DNA of 64,000 bases from Limnanthes douglasii subsp. nivea (taxonomy: Eukaryota; Streptophyta; Magnoliopsida; Brassicales; Limnanthaceae). Shown piece by piece: positions 19,979 through 32,195 of this stretch. Under the pieces are notes generated by a model. It had not been told where the DNA came from. It saw only the letters and a program-made list of their open reading frames with translations, and ran no database searches. Positions within the stretch are counted from its first letter, which is position 1; each line of letters starts with the position of its first letter. The stretch lies in NCBI GenBank assembly GCA_036936605.1, contig JAUPFV010000001.1, positions 344,669,081 through 344,733,080 on the forward strand, in the 5' to 3' direction. The position numbers were made by a program, and so were the translations under genes.

Positions 19979-22460
19979 TTATGGCTTGTTCCCTTCGGTT
20001 TTTTCATCACTTTCACCTTTCTTGGGACTCTTGAAGTGAGCGCTTGAACTTTCACCAGTTCCTTCATCGGAATCATCTCCACTTGAGTAGCAATGCTTAT
20101 CACCATACACCATGGTATAGAAATGAATCTCCTTGTATGGTATTTATTTCTATAAATGACCAAGGGTCCTCTTTGGAAAAGTATCATTGGATAACAAAAC
20201 TATGTCCGATTTCACCCCATCAACTCTTTTTTCCAGATAATCCACCACCCCGGTAGCATACTTCTCTATGGCTACAGCTATCTCTTGAGCCTTGATATTT
20301 TTTATAGATTTATTTTCTTCCTTTTTCCCGAAGAGAGCATTTTCCAATTTTCCTTTCTCTTCGGTTAAAGCGGAAATTATATTGGTGTTGGTGGTTTGTT
20401 GCTCCTTCCAAGCTTTGATTTCATTGGAAGAATTGGTTTCAAAGGTGGAGTATTTGGTTTGGATCTTCTCTTGAGCACTCTAGGACTGACAAAGTTCGGT
20501 TTCCAAACTCTCTTTCTCTTTGTTTAAAGCCTCAATCCTGTTCAAAGAAGTGGTGAGATCGACAGTTAAATTATGATTTTAGGTGGTAAGAGTACCAATG
20601 TTTGTAGCTTGTTCCTTGACATGTCTCTCCCAATCCATTATTGACCTAATAAAGCCCAAAAATGCATGGCCTAAGGTGTCCTGTTCGCTTGACACCTTGA
20701 AATATTTGCCATTATAAATAACAAAAATGGAAATAGTGGACTGAGGGAAAGATCCAAAGTTATCTTTGTCCAGGTTACTGAAGTACATGTTGTGAAACTC
20801 GTCAAGAGTAATATCCCCTTGATGGATGGCTGGTTAATCGTAGGAAGCCTTGGTGAAGAAGGATCACCAGGTGCCTCTACTTGTGGAGGAGCATCGTGTG
20901 GTAGTGTAGGATTGTCAACCGGATGTCGGAGAATAACCTCTGACCCCAGGTTGCTCTTATTTTTCTTCCTTCCTCTTTGGTAATCACCCTCTTTTGGCCT
21001 TTTATGACCTCTGTTCTTGACCTGAAAGGATAGATCCGATTCCCCAGTTTCCCTAACTGTTGCAGCCACAACCTCCAACAAAATATAATTTATCCCTTCA
21101 GGATTCTCTGAGCTAGCTGCTTCGGGGTTTTGGGGAGGTGGGTCGGTTCCATTATTCTTCTTCTTCTTCTTCATTTTGTCCAGATAACTAGGATATCTAC
21201 TCTGAGCTGGTAAGTACAACTCACCATCTTTTGCCTTTATCCTCCTCAATATCACATCTGCTAGAGGGGGAGTAGTCAACTCTTCCCAGGTGAGGTCTCT
21301 GCTTCTGGTGGAGTTATATAGATGAGATCTCAATATTTTTCCTAAAGTGAAACATTTATGGAAACCAAGCCCCCATGTTTCTAATACCCATTGGTTCAAT
21401 TTAGCAATGGTAGATTTTTCAGCCTCTAAGTGCTCAGGAAACATCTTTAAAAGCACTAAAGGATGAAACAATAGTTAGTTCGGTCTAAGCATTAGAAGAG
21501 TTAAATGTAAGTTAAAAAATAAAAAAAAGTGTTACCTGAGCTCCTCCAATACCTAGTCAGTAGACTTAAATTTGTTTGATAGTTGATATTTTTTCTGTTC
21601 TCCGAGGCTCCACTGGTAAAAAAGAATTGAGTCATCCATGGTTTCTCAACATCTAGCAGGTCGGTAACCACCATGTAATAATTCCCCATGTTGGAGTCTC
21701 TAGAGTCTTCAGAGTGACTAGATTCCTAACTTTGGTAGAATCAGGGAAGCCCCACCTTATATGTATCCGGTATAGTTCAGTAGTGTGTGTATACACATAA
21801 TTAATCTTTTGAAGGGCCATAAAATATTTCGTGTTTACTGTATGAACATTTGGCCCAACTCTCCCATCTAAATACTATGTGAGTCATTCAGTGTTAGGCA
21901 TTGTTCCTTGCATCATCCATAACTTCCTCCATTATAGTTGATTGTTGATCGGTCGCCTTAGCATGAGCGACCTCTTTTTCAACTTAGATGGCCTCATCAA
22001 GGATGGATGTGTTGTCCAGATTAATTAGGGATTGGGCAGTAGGTGTTAAGTCCGAACTGAAATTTTTGGATGAAGATGGGTTGCTTTTGGATTTGGAGAG
22101 TCGAGTGACTCTCTGAGGTGTGATCTCTTCTGTGTCTGGCCTCATGGCTATGAAGGATGATGGCTTCCTAACGCTTAAAACAGTTTTTCTCTTAGAATAA
22201 GAATCTAAAGACGCTTGAACTGAGTAGTCAGATTCTAGAGTAGATAATGTAGGAATGAAAGAGGGTTTTTACGTGACGAATGTTCGAGATAATGATGTGC
22301 TCTTATCAGGTTCTGGAACCACTGGGCTAACTACTCCACCAAGACAAATAGGGAGTCCGGTTACGATCATTCCCTCTTTTTTTCCTTATTTTCTTGCTCT
22401 CTCTAAATATGATAGGTTAAACCAACCAACTTTAATCAAAGTTGTTGTAGCAGTGAACAT
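19979..22460 (-). pseudogene. antisense gene (aORF) of element A
   Basis: Reads opposite to gag-pol. It starts at 22460 with MFTATTTLIKVGWFNLSYLE, matching the aORF starts of C and E. Exon 1 ends at 21536; an 80-bp intron (21456-21535, GT-AG) lies at the same protein position and phase as in C. Exon 2 has HLEAEKSTIAKLNQWV, DLTWEELTTPPLADVILRR and a Lys/Glu-rich tail, ending GDKHCYSSGDDSDEG and stop at 19979-19981. Several stops inside. Extra antisense ORFs between pol and the 3' LTR are known in Tat elements; the function of the protein is not known to me. Confidence 0.8.
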
Positions 22461-22510
22461 ATAACCTCTTAAATATTTCTTGTTATGAAAAGTTAAACAA
22501 TAAAACAAAT

Positions 22511-22517
22511 TTATATA
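22511..22517 (-). promoter_or_regulatory. TATA box of the aORF in element A
   Basis: On the minus strand CTATATAAAT stands about 53 bp before the aORF ATG at 22460, a distance fitting a core promoter with a short leader. Element C has TATAAAT about 100 bp before its aORF ATG. Confidence 0.55.
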
Positions 22518-22793
22518 GAGTTAAAACCACTTTACTGTTTCTTTTGAGGAAAATAAAATGGTTCAAATAATGACCAGGGGCTATTAAGTCTACCATAATT
22601 ACTTTTTGAAAATAGGTACAACTCCCAAAAAATAAAACGACTAAGAGGTTCAATCAAAATAAGACACGTGTCTTGTTCAGTTTTCTGACCGTTAGTTTTT
22701 CATTTACAAAAACGAACCCCTTCGGATCTGATCCATGTCTTGTAATGAATAAGTTAGCTTCCAATACATTTTTGAATGACCTAAAAGAGCTAC

Positions 22794-23130
22794 TGATAGG
22801 GTCAGATATTTTTGGAAGGACACTCATGTGAAAACCGGAGAGGCAGTTCGGGTATATCTTAGACCACACAAACTAAAAACGTTACAAAGATAAAATACAT
22901 GGCGCGGTTGTGTGCTAACATTGAACCGGATCCAGAATCTGATCCATAAGTCCCATGGGTCAAAGAATTAGTGTAATACCCCAACCAACTTCATTTAATA
23001 GGTTAGACTTTTTCTAGAAAACATTAAATACAAGAACACACCTCATTTATCTCACTACTCATTATTCAAAAAATAAGATGCAACTCACAAACTTCCCAAA
23101 ATACCATTTAATCACAAACTATCCTCACCA
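22794..23130 (+). repeat. 3' LTR of element A
   Basis: TGATAGGG to CCTCACCA, preceded by the purine-rich AAAAGAGCTAC (compare GGGGCTAC before the LTR of element C and at 54791). Followed by the target duplicate TATAT. Confidence 0.9.
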
Positions 23131-23135
23131 TATAT

Positions 23136-24450
23136 GACTATTGTATGCATGAATTTCGAGGAGGTATAAATTCCATCAATAGTCACTTGTGGAGGATCGC
23201 TTCAGATATTTCCTTCTACAAGATTTGATGGAACCTCTGTACCCAGACGATGTTGTAAAAAGATTACTTGCACCTGAGAAAGGAAAATGAAACTAATCTT
23301 CCAATAACTGAAGAATGAGTCGAGGCTGAACCTTCTCCAAAATCAAAGAAAACTGTTGCCTCGAAGAAGAAAAAAACACTTCAAAAACTTCTCCAACTAA
23401 GAGAGAAGAAAAGAATTATGAAGAAGCTCCCTCAAAAGTGCCTCCTTTCGAAGCTCAAGAAACTATAGTGGAAGTTCAACAAAAAGATGACACCTTCATT
23501 CATGAAGACCCCATAAGTGTAGATGAACTTCAAGACCTCTACCAAGATATGAATGCGATGGTCCAACAACTCCAAGAACAACTCTAACAAATTGTTCATC
23601 AGGTTACTGCTCCTATTTAACCTGAAATTATGAATTCCAATATTCTTCTAGTTGCCTTATCTTACGCTTTCATGCCTTACAACCAATCTCTTATTATTCC
23701 TATCGAGGAGACATTTAAAGAAGTTGTGCTTGCATTATAACCATCTAGTAATCTTGGAGCTGCAACAAACAAATTATATACAAAAGTGGACTTTGCCCAA
23801 ATCCATTTGAAAATCGTGGTTAAAGATATGGTCTAACTAGAAAAAAGAAGCGGCTAGAGAGAAAAAGATGATGGAAATATTTGGCAGATACATTGTGGAA
23901 TAATTTTAGGTGTTCCAAGGCGACATATCAAAATTAATTATAGAAGGCATCCACCTCAAACGTCATCTTTGATTTGTGCATGATAAAAAAAAATAGAAGA
24001 ATTGAAGACTTCCTATCAGGTTGAGATGGATGAACTTAAAGCCAGACATGATAGAGAGATATCTGAGGAGAACAAAAAATACCCTTCTCTTCAAGATTCT
24101 CTGGAAAAGAGTGAAGGAGAAAATAAAAAGATGATTGATTAAATAGCTTCCCTTAAGACAACACTCGAAGGAGAAAAGCAAGTCGTTGTGAAAACTACCA
24201 AGACTCAGTGTGGATGAAACACCCTTGCTGGAATTAAAAATACCGAGGAGCAAAAAAAATTACCTTGCTCCATGAATTCCATGCAACATTGCCAATAGAA
24301 AATCTGACAAGCTTTTGGAAATTAATTCCCATGGAGAACCGTCCTGGTGAAGCCTTCGACCCTGTACCAACTGATTGCTCTGAATAGACGGACTCCATGA
24401 AGATAAGTATGCCACTGAGCAATAAGGGACTCATATGAAGAAAACTTCTA
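23136..24450 (+). pseudogene. aORF of element D, exon 2 and coiled-coil tail
   Basis: Continues the aORF of D after the A insertion. LQDLMEPLYPDDVVKRLLAP (near 23215-23270) corresponds to DLTWEELTTPPLADVILRR in A. A Lys-rich stretch (KKTVASKKKKTLQKLL) follows, then a long heptad-like Glu/Lys region (IEELKTSYQVEMDELKARHD near 24000, SLQDSLEKSEGENKKMID near 24090). Many stops and shifts. Confidence 0.7.
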
Positions 24451-24737
24451 AGATATGATTACTTCTTGTTTCTTTTTGTTTGTTTTGTTATGAAGTCGCC
24501 ATTTGTTATAGATGACTCATTTTTGTGAATGTTTAACTTCTTCGCCTTCAAACCCAAATTTTTATAAGATTGGAAGTTTACTTAAGTGAAAAAATGCTTT
24601 CCTCCTTCTAAATTTATTTTCCAAGTTTCACGTTATCATGAAGACTTTTTTATTTCATGAACAAGTTATTATCATATTGAATTCCAATATATGTCACAAA
24701 TGAATTTGTAATAGCTTGAATAAAAATAGTACATTTA

Positions 24738-24990
24738 AAGAACGTATAGCACTTCGAATACAATTAATGCGTTTAGAAAACGTCAGTACCTCAAGTATAA
24801 TAAGTTTATTTAGATAACATTAGCACCCTAAATATAACAACTGTGTTTAGAGAATGTGAGAACCTCAAATTTAACAAGTGCACTTAGAGGACATGAGCAC
24901 CTCTAATTTAACCAGTGCATGTAAAGAATGTTAGCACCTCGAATATAGATGTTTTTTCATACAGTTCTTTCATTAAACGTGTAGCACTTT
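24738..24990. repeat. 37-bp tandem repeat in the spacer of element D
   Basis: About six degenerate units of 37 bp: 24738-24775, 24776-24812, 24813-24849, 24850-24886, 24887-24923, then a disturbed one, with one more near 24975. Each has the pattern GA-A-GTNAGCACCTCAAAT, then ATAACAA-TG-, ending TTTA. Tandem repeats in the non-coding part next to the 3' end are a known habit of Tat-type elements. Confidence 0.85.
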
Positions 24991-25150
24991 GAATAAAATC
25001 AGTAACGCATTTGAATAAAATCAATTAGTCTTGGCCAACCATTTTAAAGATGATTAATCTTTAACAAGCTACCAAGATAGTTTAAATATTTGTATTTAAG
25101 ACAACCAATGATCAAAAATGAATTTTATTAATATCCTCGAATATATACAT

Positions 25151-25639
25151 GACACCTCATTAAAACCTTCGTGGGCCAACATGATAGGAAAGAGCGAGCC
25201 AATTATCAAAAAGAAAAAATTACTCCCAATGTAGCTCCAAGTGTTCTATATACCAATGAAGTTGAAGTAATCTGCCCTACTCATAACAAAGGCGAAATGT
25301 ATCCGACTTTATTTGCTGCATTACCAGATAAGGACCCTCTTAATTGGGCCATTTTCTAAGTCGCTTATCCTTTGAATGAAATAATACTTTCCTCAAGATT
25401 TTGTTACATACTTTAAAATCACTCATTCGCACCTTCGAATTATAATGACTCCTCATCAAGGTTTGATAATGATTCATATTTAAATGTGCCCAAAATATTT
25501 TCTCTTCGATCAAGTCTAGGTCTGTTCTTTTTGCCTCTTCATTTAGCTCTTAAAATAATAAAGTACTGTATAAGAAGTTAAATTGGACTCTGCAGGGCTA
25601 ACATCATCCATACCATATAACAAGGCAAAATGAGTTTCT
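25151..25639 (-). pseudogene. integrase C-terminus of element D, cut by element B
   Basis: Minus strand from 25639: QETHFALLYGMDDVSPAESN, YHFK-type spacer, WAHLNMNHYQTLMRSHYNSK, then DFKVCNKILRKVLFHSKDKR and EGPYLVM in shifting frames down to about 25280. The conserved block GACACCTCATTAAAACC (25151-25167) follows. The break at 25640 is exact: the next bases are the TGATAATG start of B's LTR. Confidence 0.8.
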
Positions 25640-25942
25640 TGATAATGATATAAAATATTGGGGGCCTAAATGTAATAAACTAAAGTCGTGAATGGTAAAT
25701 TGTATAGTTGATAGATAGTTGTTAGACTATCACATTTTACCCCTGTGTATAACTAATTTTGTTATATTGAGTCTAATGCGCCTATAGATAAAGGATTAGG
25801 TCAATGAATAAAGGACGACACTATTCTGATTAGCCAAAGATTATTTATTATTGTACTTTCACTCTCTATAATTGAACATTTTTCTACTTTCTCTCTCAAG
25901 AAACATGATTCGTACTTAACAAATTGGCGACCACAGTGGGAG
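25640..25942 (+). repeat. 5' LTR and primer binding site of element B
   Basis: LTR 25640-25921, from TGATAATG to CTTAACA. The primer site TGGCGACCACAGTGGGAG lies at 25925-25942. No partner LTR in the window, so ends are set by the TG/CA rule and the break in element D. Confidence 0.75.
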
Positions 25943-26026
25943 ATACAGTCGATCAGTACCTTAATTACTTAATAAAAAACTATAGGTAATTAAATTTTTG
26001 ATCGTTTATAACTGTTTTAATCGATA

Positions 26027-27110
26027 ATGAAGGTAGGGAATGAAGATGATCTTTTGGGTCGAAAACAAATCGGGATTTTGAGATCTGATTTACAAAGAGG
26101 AAAAAGTAAAGAATGTGATCAAAATCTAGTTCAACAGACTCATATAAACATCAAAGCTCGAATGAATAAGTTGTTGGATGAAATCAAAGCCCTAATCGAT
26201 AAGTATGTTTAAAGAGAACAAAATATTCAATCAGGTAGGCTGAAATCTGAGGTAAGACAAGTTGAAGAGAAACACAAGATGAAAAGTCAATCTGATCGAT
26301 CTTATACAACTTATCAGATTCGAAGTGACTGGAAGAAAACACATTTTGAGTCTAATAAAGAGCATCATACTCCGTGAAAAGAAAAGAAAGAGAAAAATAG
26401 ATATATGACATCTAGTGATGATGAATTTGAGAGCTCATAATCTAAAGAAGGATCATCAAAGCAAAAGAGGTATTGAGAATCTTTGAAAGGAGAAAAAAGC
26501 TAGCCTCGAAAATTATGTAAGGAAAATAAGTCAAAAATAGATAATGCGCCTCATTGTTTAAGAGAAAGAGATGGTTTAAAGGGAATACATCTAACCAATA
26601 AACATGTATAGTTGATCATAATTTCTATGTTGTTATGGGAACAAGGTGAGATGATCAGTACGTACAATGAGTAAACTGGAGAAATTCTCCTTTAACAGCT
26701 GAGATAAGGTCTATTATTTTTCCAAAAAGTTTTGATGTCTCGAAGGTCAAAACAATCAATGAGATGCAGGATTCATATGATCACATCAAAAAGTTTAAGA
26801 AATATATGATTAACTTCGAAGATGATGATATGTTGGTATATAGAGATGTTTCTCAAACCTTCAGGGGAAAAACTTTGAAATGGTATAATAGGATTGGGAG
26901 GGGATCTAATAACAATTTTAGAGATTTATACATTCGATGACATTTTGTAGGAAGCAATGAAATGTGCGTAAATAGAGATATAATAATACAATGTAAGCAA
27001 GCTATGAGAGAGATATTGAAGGAATATACGAAGCGTTTAGATATTAAATTCCAAGCACATCGACACAACAGACTGTTAATCCGAATTGAAAATAAGAAAG
27101 TTCATTGATG
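26027..27110 (+). pseudogene. gag of element B
   Basis: N-terminal open stretch 26027-26212 (MKVGNEDDLLGRKQIGILRS), then a Ser/Lys/Glu-rich region. The gag core in pieces is YDHIKKFKKYMINFEDDDML, VSQTFRGKTLKWYNR, and ILKEYTKRLDIKFQAHR. The stop after the NFRDLYIR segment falls in the area where A and C also have one. Confidence 0.7.
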
Positions 27111-27239
27111 ATCTTAGATACTAAATGTGATGATTTTGACTAATTCTAGACACAGATCTGGATTGACTAATTCTAATGATTGTGGATGAACCACTAGAGT
27201 AAGGATAGGTTTCAAACTTGTGTGAATACTTTGAATCCT

Positions 27240-27640
27240 TAGCAATTTTTGAGAGGCGTTGTAGGTCCTCATGAAGATGTAGTGGTTATTGGAGTAGAAA
27301 TAGATGAGATTGAAATCTGAAGTGTTTTGATAGATAAAGGAAATTCTGCAAATGTGTTGTTCAAGTCAACATATGATAGGATGGGTAATCCACCTATAAT
27401 TTGTCAATTAGATCGTACTATAATTGGGTTTACATGTGTGACAGCTCAGGTGATTGAAGAATTCGAGGGTGAAGTGTGTTTGGGCAAAAGGACCTTTTAA
27501 AAATAAATTTCAAGTTTTATTCATGGTTTCCATTTTTCATCAGTACTTGAAGTATGTCATTGGAGATCGTGTTGGGGTGGTCCGAAGAGATCAAAAGGTA
27601 GCCAGAGAATGTTATGCAACAGCTCTTCGTGTTTGAGGTC
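27240..27640 (+). pseudogene. protease region of element B
   Basis: VVGPHEDVVVIGVEID, LIDKGNSANVLFKSTYDRM, IIGFTCVTAQVIEEFEGEV, then YLKYVIGDRVGVVRRDQK and ARECYATAL. Same order as A and C; a frameshift lies near 27500. A short segment (the CPTCYN-type piece seen in C) is missing. Confidence 0.75.
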
Positions 27641-27879
27641 CTAATCGTGAGGATCGAATGATTGAATAACAATCAGGAGGGTTGAACATGGAAGAAGAGG
27701 AAATTGATGATCCGAGGGAAACCGCGGCTTATTTAACAGTGAGTGAAAGTATAGAGAAGTATACCTCTTCCAATAGAAAAACTCTTCGAATATAAACGTT
27801 GTTATCACCAACTATTCGTCATCAATTGTTACAATTTTTATTTCGTAACCTGGATGTTTTTTCTTAGAAAACAGAGGAT

Positions 27880-29600
27880 ATAATGGGGGTTACACCTAAA
27901 GTGATATTTCATAGCTTAGCTATAAATCTAAAGATCAAGCTTGTTATTCAGAAGCGACATGTTTTTTCTTTAAAAAAATCAGATGTTATAGTGGTGGAGG
28001 TGGATCGTTTGTATAGGTTCGGATATATTCGGAAGGCGCAATGTCCTTTATGGACAGTGAACCCGGTGTTGGTTAAAAAGAAGAAGGGAAAATGGAGAAT
28101 GTGCATTGACTTTACAAAATTTGAATCGAGCTTACCCTAAAGATCCATTTCTTGTGCCTCGGATAGATCAGTAGGCTGAATCTAATTCACAAAATAAATT
28201 TTATCTTTATGGATGCTTTTACAGTGTACAACTAGATTTAGATGGATACAAAGAATAAAAATACATTCAACACTTATCGAGGCTCACATTATTATAGGGT
28301 TATTCTTTTGGGGTTGAAGAATGCTGGAGCAACATATCAGAGGTTGGTGAATAACGTTTTTGCTTCTCAGATTGGGAGAAATATGTAGCTATACATTGAT
28401 GATATGCCCAACCGATGGTGAACACTTGGAGGATTTATGTGAGACTTTTCTAAATTTAAGGGTTATTCAATTGAAGCTAAATCCTGAGAAATGTACCTTT
28501 GGAGTTCGATCGGGGAAATTCTTGGGTTATATTATTAGTGAAAATGGGATATAATTTAATCAAGATAATTTAAAGGCTTTAGTCTCAATGGCATCACATC
28601 AAACTATAAAAGATGCCTAAATTTTGACAGGCAGGTTAACATCTCTTAATCGATTTACTTCAAGATTTTCTGCAAGCGTTTTTCTTTCTTCCAAGTGTTA
28701 CAAGACCAAAGGAGTTGTATGGAAAATAGATTGTGAAGTATCCTTTAAAAACAATAAAGAGGTTTTATTATCTCCAAAGATCTTATCTAAGCCTCGAACT
28801 AGGGAACAACTATTTTATATATAGCAGTGTCTGATTTTGTTGTGAGTGCTGTTTTAACATGTAAAGATAAGAGAGTTTCAAAGCCAGTCTACTATGTTAG
28901 GAAAAGTTTGTTGGTATCCGAGAAAATTTATTTGAGACTTGGAAAATTAGCTTTGGATTTAGTGGTGGCTGTTAGGAAAATGCGTCCTTATTTTCAAGCT
29001 CATACAATTGTCATTTGAACTTCTTTCTCATTAAAGAATGTGTTACAACGCCCAGATATTTCTAGTAGGATGACCAAATGGTTAGTAGAGTTGGGAGAAT
29101 TCGATATCACTTTTGATACTCGAACGACTATTAACGCTTAAATTTTACCTAATTTTCTTGTCAAATTTCATTCGAGTAGATCAGATGAAGAGACAGATAA
29201 AGAGGTCATGCCAGAATATTCGATGTGGGTGGTTTGAACTGATGGTGGTTCTAGTATTTTAGGATCTAGTGCATGAGTTCAATTGGTTGCTCCTACTAAG
29301 GAGGCAGTGTTTTAAACTATTAGATTTGGTTTTCACACATCGAATAATGAGGCTGAGTATGAAGCTTCATTATTTGGTTTAAGGCTTGCGAATATTTGTG
29401 GGGCAACAACAGTTCGTTTGGAAACAGATTCGCAGTTAGTGGCAAACCGTATGGGAGGTGTTTCCAAGGATTAAAAGGATCATTTAATTTTGTATCTGTG
29501 TAAGCTTCGACATTTGGCTCTTTTGTTTGACAAAGTGATTGTTAAGAATATTAAATAAAGGAAATAATACAGTTGTTGAATTTTTGGCAACAATTTATTA
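27880..29600 (+). pseudogene. reverse transcriptase and RNases H of element B
   Basis: RT: VNPVLVKKKKGKWRMCIDFT (28056-28115), then shifts, GLKNAGATYQRLVNNVFA, the intact catalytic motif YIDDM (about 28391), NPEKCTFGVRSGKFLGYI. RNase H: KPVYYVRKSLLVSEKIYLRL, ALDLVVAVRKMRPYFQAHTI (28827-29018), MTKWLVELGEFDITFDTRT. Second RNase H: TDGGSSILGSSA-type start near 29240, FHTSNNEAEYEASLFGLRLA, VRLETDSQLVANRMGG. Broken in many places. Confidence 0.8.
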
Positions 29601-29639
29601 TACATAAGAATATCATTGGATATTGTTAAAGGAGAGTCA

Positions 29640-30795
29640 TTCGATTTTAAAAGGATCAGAGCAATGTAGATATGTTGCGGAAGTATTCGCCACTCCAGAC
29701 ATAATTCAAAGTGATTGGAGGTCTGATATCCTTAATTTTTTACTAAGAGGAACGTTACCTTAAGATATACAGTTGGCTAAAAGTTTAAGGTATAAGGTTC
29801 ATGGTTATGTTGTATTGGATGGAATGTTATAAAATAATCTTTAAGTAGACCATTGTTACATTGTTAGGGGAGGCAAGAATTTCAAGAGATTGTATCTGAG
29901 TTGCATGATGGTGAATGTTCAGCTCGTTGTAGTTTCAAGTCTTTGACCCGTTGGGTTTGGTTGGCAGCTTATTATTGGCCTCCAATTATGAATGGTTCTA
30001 AATTTTTAGTTCTAGGTTATGATACTTGTCAACGTTTTTCCAATTCTATTCATAAACCAGTAGTTCCACTTATGTATATTTCCGAAGCTATCCCTTTTAA
30101 CATATGGGGAATAGACTTCGGAGGACCATTGCATATGGCTTCTGGAGGACGTCAAATGATCATTTTGGTAATGAATTACTTTTCGAAGTGGGTTGAGGCT
30201 GAACCATTGTCTGGTACAAAAGCCAAGGATAATATTAAGTTCATTGTGATTAATATTTGTTGTTGCTTTGGAGTTCCTCGAAAAATCACCACAGATAATG
30301 TTCTTTAGTTTAACAATAGAGAGATGACTTCTTTTTGTGCTTCGACGGGAATAACACAGTGTTTATCACACCTTTTCATCCTAAAGAAACTGGTCAAGTG
30401 GAGGTGACTAATATGTCTATTTTGGAAGGTTTGAAGAATAATTTAACAGCGACTGCAGGGAAATGACCTAACTATTTGCAAGAGGTGTTATGGTATTTTC
30501 GTACAAACCCTAGAGAGGCTACTCATGACACTTCTTTTGCCTTAGTGTATGGTATGGATGTTGTTAGCCCTGCAGAATCTACACTACCTTCTTATAGGGC
30601 ACTTCATTATTTTGATGACCTAAATCAAGATACAAAAAGAATAGATTTGAACTTGATCCAAGAGAAAAGAGTTAGAGCACATTTGAATATGACTCATTCT
30701 CAAAATTTGATGAGGAGTCGATATAATTCGAAGATGAGAAGAAGGGATTTCAAAGTAGGTGACAAAGTCTTGAGGAACGTATTCCTCCATACAAA
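29640..30795 (+). pseudogene. integrase of element B, C-terminus missing
   Basis: HELHDGE-like start, then CSARCSFKSLTRWVWLAAYY, YDTCQRFSNSIHKPVVPL, AIPFNIWGIDFGGPLHMASG, MIILVMNYFSKWVEAEPLSG and RKITTDN (open 29901-30308). After a stop comes GQVEVTNMSILEGLKNNL, then the open stretch 30476-30795 with YGMDVVSPAESTLPSY and RRDFKVGDKVLRNVFLHTN. The next residues expected in this family (KEKQFGKLAP) are missing because the copia LTR copy begins. Confidence 0.8.
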
Positions 30796-32195
30796 CGACA
30801 CATGTCATAAGACAGACATGTAATCCACCCCGAATAATTAATACTAAAATATAAATAAATAAGAAGTTCAATCACTATAAAATGTGTTGATTCTTGAGCT
30901 AAGAATACTATTTCATAATTACTCTTAATCAAATCTAGTCTGATCTATTTGACAATCATTTAAGGAAGAATTTCCCTCGTCACTAAGGAATTTCATGGCT
31001 CAGTTAAACGTTAATAGAACCAACAATAGTGAGTTTTCTTTCTACAAGCTAAAGATTATCCGAGATCTTAAATCACTAAGGGATGTAGGTACAAAAGTAG
31101 TTTGGTTGTAGAAGCTTTTGTTGAGAGAATACTCACAAGTTGAACATATTCAAAAGATATCGATAACTTGAATATTGATTTCACTCGTTTCTGGTTAGAG
31201 AACATTTACAACACAATAAGATGGATAGTGATGATAGATAAAGAATGGATCAAGCTGCACACAAAAGTGATGAAAGTCTTTTAGAAGCAAAACTCCAAAT
31301 TAAATTTAACCCGAATAAAAACAGAAGGATCGATTGCACTTGACTCCCACAAAAATAGTTTTAAAATAGTTTTTTCTTGGACAAATGTTTTGAGTGAAAA
31401 CTTATTTTTATTGATGTTTTATAACTTGAATGAATCTAAAAAACACAAAGACACTAGGCTTTATTCATAGCCTTACAAAAAAAATAAGTAACAAAAAACA
31501 AAATAAGTTTCTTTGAATCTCTTAAAAGAGAATTATATTAGTTTAAATATTTAAAAAGTAATTCTTGGATCATAAATATAAAATAGATCTCATTGAATAT
31601 TTTAACTTATAATTAAATGAATTTAAATACTTCAAAAGAACCTTTGGATAATAATTATGAAATAATTATCCTTGAGTTTTGGATTTAGTATCCTTTTTTA
31701 TCATACCCTCAAGATGGATTTTAAGTGCGCTCTTGGACCTTTAGTATATATAACATGGATTGGAATTGATAAATATCATATTAAATGGACCAACATGTAT
31801 TTTTGAATATGACACTAACCCAAAAAATTACACTTCATATATATTCTCCATTAATAACGTCATAACTCCATTAAGTTCCGCCTTATAAAATAAAAATTTA
31901 TTTGAAAATCTGCTGGATTGAATTGCAGATTTTTCACTCTTATTCTATTTTTTTTGTGGAGGGAAATTAGAGCGCCAAAAATTTGAGACAATTTTCAAAT
32001 TGTGAAATTGTATTAAATTAAGGCTTAGCCCTTTTTTTTTGTTTGGCTCTAATTTGAGTATAACTATTCAGTAATTATCCATTATAGTAATAATAGTGGC
32101 TTTTGATAAAAAAAGTTTCGCCTTATAAAATAAAAATTTAAGTGTAATTTGACGATGAGAAAACCAAAATAGGTTTTATGCTAAATGTTGTAAGT
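30796..32195 (+). repeat. copia LTR copy X1, probably solo or truncated
   Basis: Aligns with 57838-59181 (X2), which is followed by a copia primer site. Shared blocks include AGAAGTTCAATCACTATAAA (30859, 57909), TCTTAAATCACTAAG and TTTTATGCTAAATG (32174, 59112). X1 carries an extra 243 bp flanked by a repeated GCCTTATAAAATAAAAATTT (about 31881 and 32123). No primer site follows, so its right end is damaged. Confidence 0.8.

Larger units (their letters stand above)
13416..23130 (+). mobile_element. Tat-type Ty3/gypsy element A, complete in structure
   Basis: 9715 bp with LTRs at 13416-13685 and 22794-23130 and a 5-bp target duplication TATAT (13411-13415, 23131-23135). Order: LTR, primer site, gag, protease, RT, RNase H, second RNase H, integrase, spacer, antisense aORF, purine tract, LTR. 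Coding frames carry many stops and frameshifts, and the RT motif reads YIDNM instead of YIDDM, so it is inactive. It lies inside the aORF intron of element D. Confidence 0.92.
11640..25639 (-). mobile_element. Tat-type Ty3/gypsy element D, split and truncated
   Basis: Sense strand minus. Left piece (about 11640-13415) carries the first part of the plus-strand aORF; right piece (23131-25639) carries the rest of aORF, a tandem-repeat spacer and the C-terminal end of integrase (minus). Element A fills 13416-23130. D ends abruptly at 25640 where the 5' LTR of B starts, so B inserted into D's integrase and everything beyond was later lost. D's own LTRs were not found. Left boundary approximate. 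Confidence 0.8.
25640..30795 (+). mobile_element. Tat-type Ty3/gypsy element B, 3' truncated
   Basis: 5' LTR, primer site, gag, protease, RT, two RNases H and most of integrase in order, then an abrupt end after GDKVLRNVFLHTN where a copia LTR copy starts. No 3' LTR and no aORF. Frames are broken throughout, more than in C. Inserted into the integrase of element D. Confidence 0.88.

Noticed and set aside
20792..20983. plus-strand frame in element A between pol and LTR
   Set aside because: It is the complement of the aORF, whose conserved motifs lie on the minus strand.
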